From positions 1 through 12,709 of the forward strand of contig JACQFG010000327.1 in assembly GCA_016200155.1 (NCBI GenBank): a stretch of DNA of 12,709 nucleotides. The letters are read 5' to 3'. Within the stretch, counting starts at the first letter, position 1. Every line of letters begins with the position of its first letter. Under the pieces are notes generated by a model. The model saw nothing but the letters and a program-made list of their open reading frames with translations. It did not search any database and was not told the origin of the DNA. This DNA comes from Planctomycetota bacterium (GTDB lineage Bacteria; Planctomycetota; Planctomycetia; Gemmatales; Gemmataceae). Position numbers and translations under genes: made by a program. Shown piece after piece: positions 1-5,270 of this stretch.

Positions 1-42
1 GCGACGCTCCGCGTCGCATCTGTCACGACGCGGAGCGTCGTG
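1..42. repeat. inverted pair of short GC-rich hairpins (third palindrome type)
   Basis: Positions 2-16 and 26-40 are perfect 15-base reverse complements separated by 9 bases. Each arm is also a small hairpin by itself. Positions 1-17 form GCGACGC, loop TCC, GCGTCGC. Positions 24-42 form CACGACGC, loop GGA, GCGTCGTG. The unit is compact like a REP element but has no GTAG foot. The window edge cuts the left side, so the full extent is unknown. There is no T-run on either side, so I do not call it a terminator. Confidence 0.75.
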
Positions 43-96
43 CCACATTATCGCAAACCCGACATCTTGGCTGTGACGATGCACTAGCCCGGCTGC

Positions 97-120
97 GTCA
101 GGCTGGAAAGCCTGACCTAC
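97..120 (-). repeat. REP-like element, subfamily A copy 1 (GTAG-foot hairpin)
   Basis: Read on the minus strand from 120 to 97 this is GTAG followed by a perfect hairpin: stem GTCAGGCT, loop TTCC, stem AGCCTGAC. It begins two bases after the stop codon of the minus-strand permease gene. A GTAG tetranucleotide at the foot of a hairpin is the recognition architecture known for REP elements moved by RAYT Y1 transposases. Assignment to that class is an inference from shape. It could also help end transcription of the permease operon, but no U-tract follows. Confidence 0.8.
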
Positions 121-121
121 G

Positions 122-2158
122 TCACGACGGATTGGCGATTTCGCGGTATTTCATCATGTAGTAAGCCAGGATCGCCCACGGCAGCAGGTAGCCGAAGAGC
201 GGCAGGCCGTTGTCCACCAGGAGCACATCGATCCAGCCGATATCGTAGCCGTTGGCGACGTACTGGTGCAAGTCGTGTCGGCCGACGTCGGGGATGCCGT
301 TGAGGAGCCGGCCGACCCACCAGCTGAACGCTTGATCGGCGGTCAGGAGCAAGGTCTTGGTCGGCGAATCTTCGAGGGGCGCGAGCGGCGACAGCTTCGT
401 GCCCAGCCGCACCGACGACTCGAGCGGGCCGCCGCCGGCGACGCGTTTCTCGGCGATCTCGAGGAGGTAATCGCGAAACAGGCCGGCGTTGAAGAGGAAC
501 GCCGTCGCCAGGAAGCTGATCACGCTGCTCAGGTACGTGCTGCAGGCGATGGCGATTCCCAGGACCAGCATGTGCGTACACCACATGCCGACGATGCCCT
601 TGAGGAAGTTCTGCCAGAACGGCTTCTCGAACGCCACGAGGTAGAAATCTTGCTGGGCCACGCCGACCATCTGGGCCTGATCGGCAATGTCCACGCTGAC
701 GAAGCAGCGCACGACGGGGATCGCCTTGCCGTCGACGATGTGCCGATTCTCTTTCTTGTTGACGAGCGCCTTGAACACTTCGGGCGGGACGCGGAAGTAT
801 TGCGTGTGGTAATCGGTGACCTCCTCGCCGAGCACCTGGTAGATGCCGTGCTGCTCGACGAGCTTGACTTCGATGTCGCGGTAGGCCTGATCGTACTGCT
901 CTTCGCCGGCTTTCGCCGCTTCGAGTTCCTTGTCCTTTGCCTCGCGCATCTGGGTGCGCTGCTTCTTCAGGGCTTCCACGCGCGGTTCGAGTTCCTGGGC
1001 CTGGCGATTCGGATCGAGGTCGGTGAATTTCGCCACGTCGACGAAGGTGAAGCTGCAGTGAACCCCCTTGCCTTCCTCGCCCTTCGACAGGCGGAAGATA
1101 TCGAACGAGAACTCGAAGATGTGATCGACGTCGCGCTGGCGGACCGCCTGGGCGAACTCGAAGAAATCCCAGATCGCGTACTGGCGGAACGGCTCGCGTT
1201 TCTGCCGCGTCGGGCCCGTGATGTAGCTGCGATAGCCCCATTCGCGGCCAACGCTGTCGCCCTTGTACGAGTCCTTGGTGCCCGCGAAATGCAGGAACGC
1301 ATACTGCGGCACGCGGGCGGTGTAACTCTCGGCTTTCGCATCCTCGTTGACCCCGCGCATCACGTAGATCAGGCTGAGGCACGCCACCGCGAACAGGCCG
1401 ACCGTCATCAGGCTGCCGTAGCCCAAGAACCGGCCCAGCACGACCTCGAACTTCTCGACCGGCTTGGTGACGATCGTGTGAATCGAACTGTTCTTGACGT
1501 CGTCGGGAATGCTGAACGAGCCCAGGATGCCCGCGGTCATCAAGAACAGCGGCGTCATCGACCAGTAGACGACGCGAACATACGAACGCAACTGGTCTTC
1601 CGGCTTGTGCGGCACGAACCAGTCGGCGAACAGAAAGACCAAGGCCATCGCGCCGAACACCCAGATGACGCGGCCGCGAATCGCTTCCTTCCAGCTCAGG
1701 CGGGCAATGGCGTAGATGCGGCCCCAACTGATGCGCGTGATCAGATCGATTGCGAGCGGCGCGGCCACGACCCCAACCGCCAGCAAGCCGCTCAGCGTCA
1801 GGATCCAGTCGCCGATGGTGTAGTGCGGCTCATTCAACTCGCGCGGCAGGAAGACCCTGAGCCCCGGAATGTTGATGCGCGTGCCGAGCCAGGCAAGCAC
1901 CAACACGAGATACCCGACGCCGGCCGAGATCGTGCACGCCTTCAGCATCGGCAAAATCGATCGCAACGTGTCGGATTGAATCCAGATGTTCAGCTCGTGC
2001 GTCTCGCGCTGGAACGAGCGGGCGATCAGGACCAGAGCGATCGCCACCGCGGCAATGGCGCCGGCACTCTGCACACATTCGTTCAGACCGTCGGGGAGCG
2101 TGCTCCACGTCAACGGCATCCGCTCAATCACGATGCTTGCGAACAACTTCATCGGCAC
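122..2158 (-). CDS. ABC-2 type transporter permease with large soluble insert
   Basis: This is the membrane subunit of an ABC exporter, 678 residues from GTG at 2158, or 676 from ATG at 2152; neither start has a convincing Shine-Dalgarno, so the choice is open. Hydrophobic segments are visible near residues 30-47, 73-92, 118-140, 163-182, 197-217 and 240-266. A hydrophilic region of about 250 residues (270-515) follows, then hydrophobic segments near 520-540, 543-561 and 645-668. The insert contains a charged, heptad-like stretch around 385-430 that looks like a coiled coil. The motif around 218-238 (IPDD, then TIVTKPVEKFEVVLGRF) is typical of ABC-2 permeases. The gene follows the ATPase gene at 2229-3155, so the two probably form one transporter. 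The substrate cannot be read from sequence. The insert probably lies outside the cytoplasmic membrane and may bind a partner protein. Confidence 0.88.
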   Translation of the reverse strand: MPMKLFASIVIERMPLTWSTLPDGLNECVQSAGAIAAVAIALVLIARSFQRETHELNIWIQSDTLRSILPMLKACTISAGVGYLVLVLAWLGTRINIPGLRVFLPRELNEPHYTIGDWILTLSGLLAVGVVAAPLAIDLITRISWGRIYAIARLSWKEAIRGRVIWVFGAMALVFLFADWFVPHKPEDQLRSYVRVVYWSMTPLFLMTAGILGSFSIPDDVKNSSIHTIVTKPVEKFEVVLGRFLGYGSLMTVGLFAVACLSLIYVMRGVNEDAKAESYTARVPQYAFLHFAGTKDSYKGDSVGREWGYRSYITGPTRQKREPFRQYAIWDFFEFAQAVRQRDVDHIFEFSFDIFRLSKGEEGKGVHCSFTFVDVAKFTDLDPNRQAQELEPRVEALKKQRTQMREAKDKELEAAKAGEEQYDQAYRDIEVKLVEQHGIYQVLGEEVTDYHTQYFRVPPEVFKALVNKKENRHIVDGKAIPVVRCFVSVDIADQAQMVGVAQQDFYLVAFEKPFWQNFLKGIVGMWCTHMLVLGIAIACSTYLSSVISFLATAFLFNAGLFRDYLLEIAEKRVAGGGPLESSVRLGTKLSPLAPLEDSPTKTLLLTADQAFSWWVGRLLNGIPDVGRHDLHQYVANGYDIGWIDVLLVDNGLPLFGYLLPWAILAYYMMKYREIANPS

Positions 2159-2169
2159 AATCCCAACTC

Positions 2170-2193
2170 GTAGGTCAGGCTTTCCAGCCTGAC
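2170..2193 (+). repeat. REP-like element, subfamily A copy 2
   Basis: On the plus strand this is GTAG, stem GTCAGGCT, loop TTCC, stem AGCCTGAC, identical to copies 1 and 3. It forms an inverted pair with copy 3, with 15 bases between them and GTAG at both outer ends, which is a BIME-like arrangement. The pair sits inside the 70-base gap between the ATPase and permease genes of one presumed operon. Confidence 0.85.
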
Positions 2194-2208
2194 TTTTCGT
2201 CCGCTCTC

Positions 2209-2232
2209 GTCAGGCTGGAAAGCCTGACCTAC
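2209..2232 (-). repeat. REP-like element, subfamily A copy 3, overlapping the ATPase stop codon
   Basis: On the minus strand from 2232 to 2209 it is identical to copies 1 and 2. Its GTAG foot overlaps the end of the ATPase gene: the last base of the final Lys codon plus TAG make up GTAG, so the element provides the stop codon. Together, 2170-2232 can fold either as two 8-bp hairpins or as one 24-bp hairpin with a 15-base loop. Confidence 0.85.
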
Positions 2233-3155
2233 TTCTTGATATTTGCGTCCCCCGCATCGGGCTTCGCGTCCGGCATGTAGCGTCGGCCGGGGTGCGCCTT
2301 GCTCTCCTCAATGATGCGCAGGAACAGGGCCTCCAGCGTCGTCGTCGGGTGGCCGATGAACTCGAGCTTGCCGCCGTGCTTGGCGAGCACCGTTTCGAGG
2401 TCGCCGCGCAGCGCGTCGTTGAGCTGCACGCCGGTGGCGCGCAATTCGAGCCGCTGCACGTCTTCGAGCAGGTTCTTGACGCTGTCGAGTTTGCGGAGCT
2501 CGCCGTCGCTGAGGATGGCGACACGATCGCAGATGTCCTGCACGTCCTCGAGGCGGTGGCTGCACATGATGATCGTCTTGCCTTCATTGCGCAGCTTGAT
2601 GATCAGGTCCTTCATCCAGCGGGTGCCGAGCGGATCGAGGCCCGAGGTCGGCTCGTCGAGGATGACGAGTTCCGGGTCGTTGATGAGCGCTTGTGCCAGG
2701 CCGATGCGCTGGCGCATGCCCTTGGAGTATTCCTTGAGGATGCGTTTCTTGTCGTTCTTGAGCCCGACCGTCTCGATCAAGCGCTCCGACCGTTCGCGGC
2801 GGACTTCCGGGTCGAGCTTGAAGAGCCGGCCGTAAAAATCGAGCGTCTCCTCGGCGTTGAGGAATCGATACAGGTACGATTCTTCGGGCAGGTAGCCGAT
2901 GCGTTCGTTCTTGCGGACCTCGCCGGAGGGCATGTTGAAGACGAGGGCGTCGCCGTCGGTCGGGAAGAGCAGGCCGAGCAGGAGCTTGATGGTGGTGGTC
3001 TTGCCGGAGCCGTTGGGTCCGAGCAGGCCGAAGATCTCGCCGCGATAGACTTCGAGGTTGAGGGCGCGCAGGGCGACCTTCTTCTCGCGGCCCCAGAAGT
3101 CGCGATAGATCTTGGTCAGCTTGCGGGTCTCGATGACGGTTTCTCGGCCGGCCAT
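2229..3155 (-). CDS. ABC transporter ATP-binding protein (ABC-2 exporter family)
   Basis: This is the cytoplasmic ATPase subunit that would drive the permease encoded next to it. The 308-residue protein shows Walker A GPNGSGKT at 46-53, signature YSKGM at 143-147, Walker B ELVILDEPT at 162-170 with catalytic Glu168, and switch His200 in MCSH. The Q-loop position reads GYLPEE (88-93), a Glu-containing form seen in ABC-2 exporter ATPases, so I do not treat it as a defect. Residues after about 230 form the usual C-terminal extension of this group. The start ATG at 3155 has a GAGGT-type Shine-Dalgarno nine bases upstream. The TAG stop is contributed by a REP-like repeat, and a 70-base repeat-bearing gap separates it from the permease. 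The family is certain; the substrate is unknown. Confidence 0.95.
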   Translation of the reverse strand: MAGRETVIETRKLTKIYRDFWGREKKVALRALNLEVYRGEIFGLLGPNGSGKTTTIKLLLGLLFPTDGDALVFNMPSGEVRKNERIGYLPEESYLYRFLNAEETLDFYGRLFKLDPEVRRERSERLIETVGLKNDKKRILKEYSKGMRQRIGLAQALINDPELVILDEPTSGLDPLGTRWMKDLIIKLRNEGKTIIMCSHRLEDVQDICDRVAILSDGELRKLDSVKNLLEDVQRLELRATGVQLNDALRGDLETVLAKHGGKLEFIGHPTTTLEALFLRIIEESKAHPGRRYMPDAKPDAGDANIKK

Positions 3156-3247
3156 GCGTCGGCTACCTCGGAAGGACCCAGGTCAGGGGGGAACGCGCCT
3201 GCATCTGATACGCAAACGCCGCCGCAATCGTTCGCGGGCATTGGCAT

Positions 3248-3275
3248 TTTCTACGCGGCGAGCGCTCAAATACAA
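3248..3275 (-). promoter_or_regulatory. candidate promoter of the ABC exporter operon
   Basis: On the minus strand TTGTAT (3275-3270), a 16-base spacer and TAGAAA (3253-3248) resemble a sigma-70-type -35 and -10. It would start transcription about 85 bases upstream of the ATPase ATG. It is a weak match in a gap that also holds repeats, so it is only a candidate. Confidence 0.3.
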
Positions 3276-3325
3276 GAAGCCCCTTGTTCCTGCACGCGGG
3301 ACTGATAAAAAGACTGCACGAATTC

Positions 3326-3349
3326 GTAGGACAAGCTGCCAGCTTGTCC
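3326..3349 (+). repeat. REP-like element, subfamily B copy 1
   Basis: On the plus strand this is GTAG, stem GACAAGCT, loop GCC, stem AGCTTGTC, then C. It shares the GTAG foot and the hairpin layout of subfamily A, but the stem differs by paired changes on both arms. It lies in opposite orientation to copies 2 and 3. It sits in the 291-base gap between the ATPase gene and the small ORF at 3447. Confidence 0.85.
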
Positions 3350-3372
3350 CTCTAGTTCGCCCTGACACGCGC

Positions 3373-3398
3373 GGGACAAGCTGGCAGCTTGTCCCTAC
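3373..3398 (-). repeat. REP-like element, subfamily B copy 2
   Basis: On the minus strand from 3398 to 3373 this reads GTAG, GGACAAGCT, loop GCC, AGCTTGTCC, C. It forms an inverted pair with copy 1, GTAG ends outward, like the subfamily A pair at 2170-2232. Its flank ACGATGGGA (3397-3405) recurs beside copy 3. Confidence 0.85.
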
Positions 3399-3407
3399 GA
3401 TGGGAGC

Positions 3408-3432
3408 GGGACAAGCTGGCAGCTTGTCCTAC
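3408..3432 (-). repeat. REP-like element, subfamily B copy 3
   Basis: On the minus strand from 3432 to 3408 this is GTAG, GACAAGCT, loop GCC, AGCTTGTC, CC. It is in direct repeat with copy 2. It ends three bases before the GGGAG at 3436-3440, so in a plus-strand transcript the hairpin would sit directly in front of a ribosome binding site. Confidence 0.85.
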
Positions 3433-3435
3433 GAT

Positions 3436-3440
3436 GGGAG
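3436..3440 (+). promoter_or_regulatory. ribosome binding site of the small basic ORF
   Basis: GGGAG lies six bases upstream of the ATG at 3447, a good Shine-Dalgarno match and spacing. It is the main reason for choosing that start. It is part of the flank of a tandemly duplicated REP-like unit. Confidence 0.6.
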
Positions 3441-3446
3441 TTGTTG

Positions 3447-3575
3447 ATGAACGGACGACCGCGAACCAAGGCCAGCAAGAAACGCCGACTGCTAATGAAA
3501 AAGGAACGCCGCGAGAAGAAATATCTCAGCCGGGTGATGCCGATGCTGTCGCGGCCGAAGAAGCTGGAAGCGTAA
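3447..3575 (+). CDS. small highly basic protein, 42 residues
   Basis: An ATG at 3447 opens a 42-codon frame ending in TAA at 3573-3575. The product is packed with Lys and Arg (for example TKASKKRR and MKKERREKKYLSR), ends in RPKKLEA, and has no Cys. It has a well-placed GGGAG upstream and a textbook intrinsic terminator 26 bases after the stop, which argues for a real transcribed gene. Such charge suggests binding to RNA, such as a ribosome-associated peptide. I see a faint resemblance to the KKRRxxM pattern of the AURKAIP1/COX24 small basic domain, too short to rely on. Function is unknown. The alternative is that the terminator closes a non-coding RNA. Confidence 0.6.
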   Translation: MNGRPRTKASKKRRLLMKKERREKKYLSRVMPMLSRPKKLEA

Positions 3576-3601
3576 GAAACGAAGCGAAGGTCGAAGCACG
3601 C

Positions 3602-3645
3602 GCGGGCCGGGTCTGCTCCTTGGGGCAGTCGCGGCCCGCTTTTTT
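3602..3645 (+). terminator. intrinsic (Rho-independent) terminator
   Basis: GCGGGCCG at 3602-3609 pairs with CGGCCCGC at 3632-3639, and an inner CTGCTCC/GGGGCAG stem extends the hairpin. Six T residues (3640-3645) follow immediately. It lies just after the 42-codon ORF and before the promoter candidate of the next gene, so it separates two plus-strand units. It is the only classic terminator with a U-tract that I see in the window. Confidence 0.88.
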
Positions 3646-3659
3646 GCGCCGTCGTGCCG

Positions 3660-3688
3660 TTGTGTCGAAAGCGGGTATTTGGGATAAT
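3660..3688 (+). promoter_or_regulatory. candidate promoter of the DUF5678-like/protease pair
   Basis: TTGTGT (3660-3665), a 17-base spacer and GATAAT (3683-3688) fit a sigma-70-type promoter with a good -10 and weak -35. It would give a leader of about 30 bases before the ATG at 3723. It lies just after the terminator of the preceding unit. Confidence 0.4.
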
Positions 3689-3722
3689 ACGAACGGATTT
3701 GGTCCAATCACGAGGGATAGCC

Positions 3723-4055
3723 ATGAGCACCGACGCCAACACGACGAAACCGGCGGAGCGCAAGCCGAAAATCCACATCGGCGCCAGCGGCGAGAAGGCG
3801 CTGAAGCTTTACGAGAAGGAAATCGCGACCTACGTACGCGAATTGCCGCGGTTGGTCGAGGAGGGCCATGAAGGCCGGTTCGCCTTGATCAAGGGAGACG
3901 AGATTCTGAGCGTGTGGGACACCTATCGGGAAGCGACGCAAGCTGGCCGGGAGAAGTTTGGCCTGGATCCGATTTGCGTCACCAAAATCGAGCGGCGCAA
4001 TATCGATCGGTACGCTCTGTTGATGGAACAAGTCAAGGAAACGAAATGCCCATAA
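3723..4055 (+). CDS. small DUF5678-like protein, first gene of a protease pair
   Basis: I place the start at ATG 3723, preceded by GAGGGA at 3712-3717 with good spacing; an upstream ATG at 3654 would run through the promoter-like region and has no such site. The 110-residue soluble product has a polar N-terminus (1-20). A compact domain at about 28-90 follows: YEKEIATYVRELPRLVEEG, then FALIKGDEILSVWDTYREA, then GLDPICVTKIE. This resembles the DUF5678 pattern, in which a strand reading [FY]-A-x-[IV]-x-G-[DE] is followed by a helix and a second strand. No catalytic residues or signal peptide are seen. It overlaps the following aspartic protease gene by 10 bases, so the two are probably translationally coupled. 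It could be a substrate, chaperone or regulator of that protease; the sequence does not decide. Confidence 0.8.
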   Translation: MSTDANTTKPAERKPKIHIGASGEKALKLYEKEIATYVRELPRLVEEGHEGRFALIKGDEILSVWDTYREATQAGREKFGLDPICVTKIERRNIDRYALLMEQVKETKCP

Positions 4056-4492
4056 TAAGAGACGCGATCACCGAAGAAGGCGGGGTGGTCAAGGTGTCGA
4101 TTGGCAGGAGTTTCGGCGCTGCGCGCGACCTGCGGCTCGCACAGCGCGCCGTTCCTGTTCGCCAAGAAGTGACCGCCTTGATCGACACCGGCGCCGAGAT
4201 CACATGCGTCGATCCTCGGCTCATAGAAGAACTCGGACTTCCGTTTGAAGGAGCGGTTGTCGCGAACGTTCCCGCTTTGGAGGATACGACGTTTGCATTT
4301 CAATACGATGCAAGTGTAAAAATCCTGCACCCTTCGGGACTCGACGCAAACCATCTCATCGTCACGGACATGCCGGTGATGGAGTTGCCGCTCAATGTGC
4401 TCGGTTACCAAGTCCTCATCGGACGCGATGTGCTGAAACACTGCATGTTGCTTTACAACGGTCTGCGCGAACGATTCACTCTGAAGTACTGA
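4046..4492 (+). CDS. retropepsin-like (clan AA) aspartic protease
   Basis: The ATG at 4046 has AAGGAA (4035-4040) five bases upstream and overlaps the end of the preceding gene. The 148-residue protein shows the retropepsin plan. The catalytic motif ALIDTGAEITCVDPRL holds DTG at 47-49, and the hydrophobic-Gly motif VLIGRDVLKH lies at 123-132, in the position of the ILG motif of this fold. One DTG per chain implies a homodimeric protease. There is no signal peptide or membrane segment, so it acts in the cytoplasm. The gene looks visibly less GC-rich than its neighbours, with codons such as ATA, TTT and GTA, which may hint at a different origin. It ends 24 bases before the convergent sigma-like gene. 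Proteolytic activity is inferred from the motif; the substrate is unknown. Confidence 0.85.
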   Translation: MPIIRDAITEEGGVVKVSIGRSFGAARDLRLAQRAVPVRQEVTALIDTGAEITCVDPRLIEELGLPFEGAVVANVPALEDTTFAFQYDASVKILHPSGLDANHLIVTDMPVMELPLNVLGYQVLIGRDVLKHCMLLYNGLRERFTLKY

Positions 4493-4516
4493 CGGAAGAT
4501 CCCATCCCTCGTTCGA

Positions 4517-5119
4517 TCAACCAACCGTCTCCGTGTGGAAATAGGTCCGCAGCTTCTGGATCGCCTTGTATTTCTCATCGCTGACGCGTTCCGGCGACAT
4601 CGCGAGCTCGGTTGCGATGTCGGCGACGTTGTGGCCGTCGCAGATCAGCTTCAAGATATGACGCTGCCGATGGCTGAGCACCTTTTCCGAGGCCTGCTGC
4701 ACCGCGGCGCGCTCGTCATCGCGATCACGCGCTTCCTCGTGTCGCGCATCGGCGACCAACTCGGGGAGCACCGCCGATTGCCAGCGGCCGCGCTGATAGC
4801 GCTTCTTCACCGCGTCGATCGCCCGGATGAACTCGCGTCGTTCCTCCGTCTCGTTCGCCAGCGCCTGCTCCCAGGATTGCGCCGGCAGGTTTCGCAGCAA
4901 CCGCGTCAACACCTCCTGCGTGCAATCGTTCCACTGATCCTGCGGCAGCCGTGCGTTGCGCCAGCAGGCCGTGCAATAGCGGCTGATGTTGTTGATCGCC
5001 CGGGGCGAAATCTCGTCCGCGCTGGCAACCGATTCGGACCCGACCGCGGCGAGCGCGGTGCCGAGAACGACGGCCATCAGGTAGGGACGGTGCGTTTTGC
5101 TGGTGAATGCGCTTTTCAT
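4517..5119 (-). CDS. ECF-sigma-like protein with an N-terminal signal-peptide-like segment
   Basis: The 200-residue protein has two regions like a sigma-70-family factor. Residues 43-115 contain DCTQEVLTRLLRNL and REFIRAIDAVKKRYQRGRW, like regions 2.1-2.4. Residues 148-193 contain LSHRQRHILKLICDGHNVADIATELAMSPERVSDEKYKAIQKL, which is a region 4 helix-turn-helix (two short pieces: SHRQRHILKL and VADIATELAMSPERVS). The first 36 residues, however, look like an export signal: basic start, hydrophobic YLMAVVLGTALAAVGS, then an ASA-D cleavage-like site. The start is well supported by AAGGAG five bases before ATG 5119. Cys49, Cys52 and Cys66 lie near the region 2 start. It could be a membrane-anchored sigma factor, or a cytoplasmic one with a hydrophobic tail of unknown use. 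No anti-sigma gene is adjacent. Confidence 0.75.
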   Translation of the reverse strand: MKSAFTSKTHRPYLMAVVLGTALAAVGSESVASADEISPRAINNISRYCTACWRNARLPQDQWNDCTQEVLTRLLRNLPAQSWEQALANETEERREFIRAIDAVKKRYQRGRWQSAVLPELVADARHEEARDRDDERAAVQQASEKVLSHRQRHILKLICDGHNVADIATELAMSPERVSDEKYKAIQKLRTYFHTETVG

Positions 5120-5124
5120 GCGAT

Positions 5125-5130
5125 CTCCTT
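5125..5130 (-). promoter_or_regulatory. ribosome binding site fixing the start of the sigma-like gene
   Basis: On the minus strand AAGGAG (5130-5125) lies five bases before ATG 5119-5117. This strong site supports the long start, so the hydrophobic N-terminus is probably translated and is not an annotation artefact. Confidence 0.75.
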
Positions 5131-5151
5131 GGACGGAGTTTCCCTATGCTC

Positions 5152-5157
5152 ATTATA
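5152..5157 (-). promoter_or_regulatory. candidate -10 box of the sigma-like gene
   Basis: On the minus strand TATAAT (5157-5152) is a perfect -10 hexamer about 32 bases upstream of the ATG. I do not see a matching -35 at 16-18 bases. The 151-base gap (5120-5270) separates divergent genes, so both promoters must lie here. Confidence 0.4.
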
Positions 5158-5270
5158 ACGACATACATCGCAGGAAATCTCGCCGAATTTTGGTTGCAAA
5201 GCGGAGAAATTGTTTTTACGCTTTAATCTGCAATAGGTTATGACTTGGCAATCGAAAACCAGGAGCAACC

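Larger units (their letters stand above)
3371..3440. repeat. tandem duplication of a REP-like unit (about 35 bases, twice)
   Basis: A unit of GCGGGACAAG, the rest of the hairpin, then TACGATGGGA occurs twice in a row from 3371 and from 3406. The second copy lacks one C. The duplicated unit therefore includes a REP-like hairpin plus its downstream flank. The second flank ends in GGGAG, which serves as the likely ribosome binding site of the next ORF. Two units with almost no spacer do not make a CRISPR array. Confidence 0.8.

Noticed and set aside
266..2173. Plus-strand ORF of 635 codons opposite the permease gene
   Set aside because: It is the antisense shadow of a GC-rich gene: Arg/Asp/Ala-rich low-complexity translation with no recognisable domain, while the minus strand shows clear membrane segments and ABC-2 motifs.
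3326..3432. Possible CRISPR array from three similar palindromic repeats
   Set aside because: The repeats are in mixed orientation with uneven spacers of about 10 and 22 bases, and there are no cas genes; they fit REP elements.
3654..3722. N-terminal extension of the DUF5678-like protein from ATG 3654
   Set aside because: It would translate through the promoter-like TTGTGT/GATAAT, and the ATG at 3723 has a far better ribosome binding site.
3389..3871. Plus-strand ORF of 160 codons over the REP repeats
   Set aside because: It starts inside a repeat and passes through the intrinsic terminator and the start of the DUF5678-like gene in another frame. The 42-codon frame at 3447 with its own ribosome binding site explains the region better.
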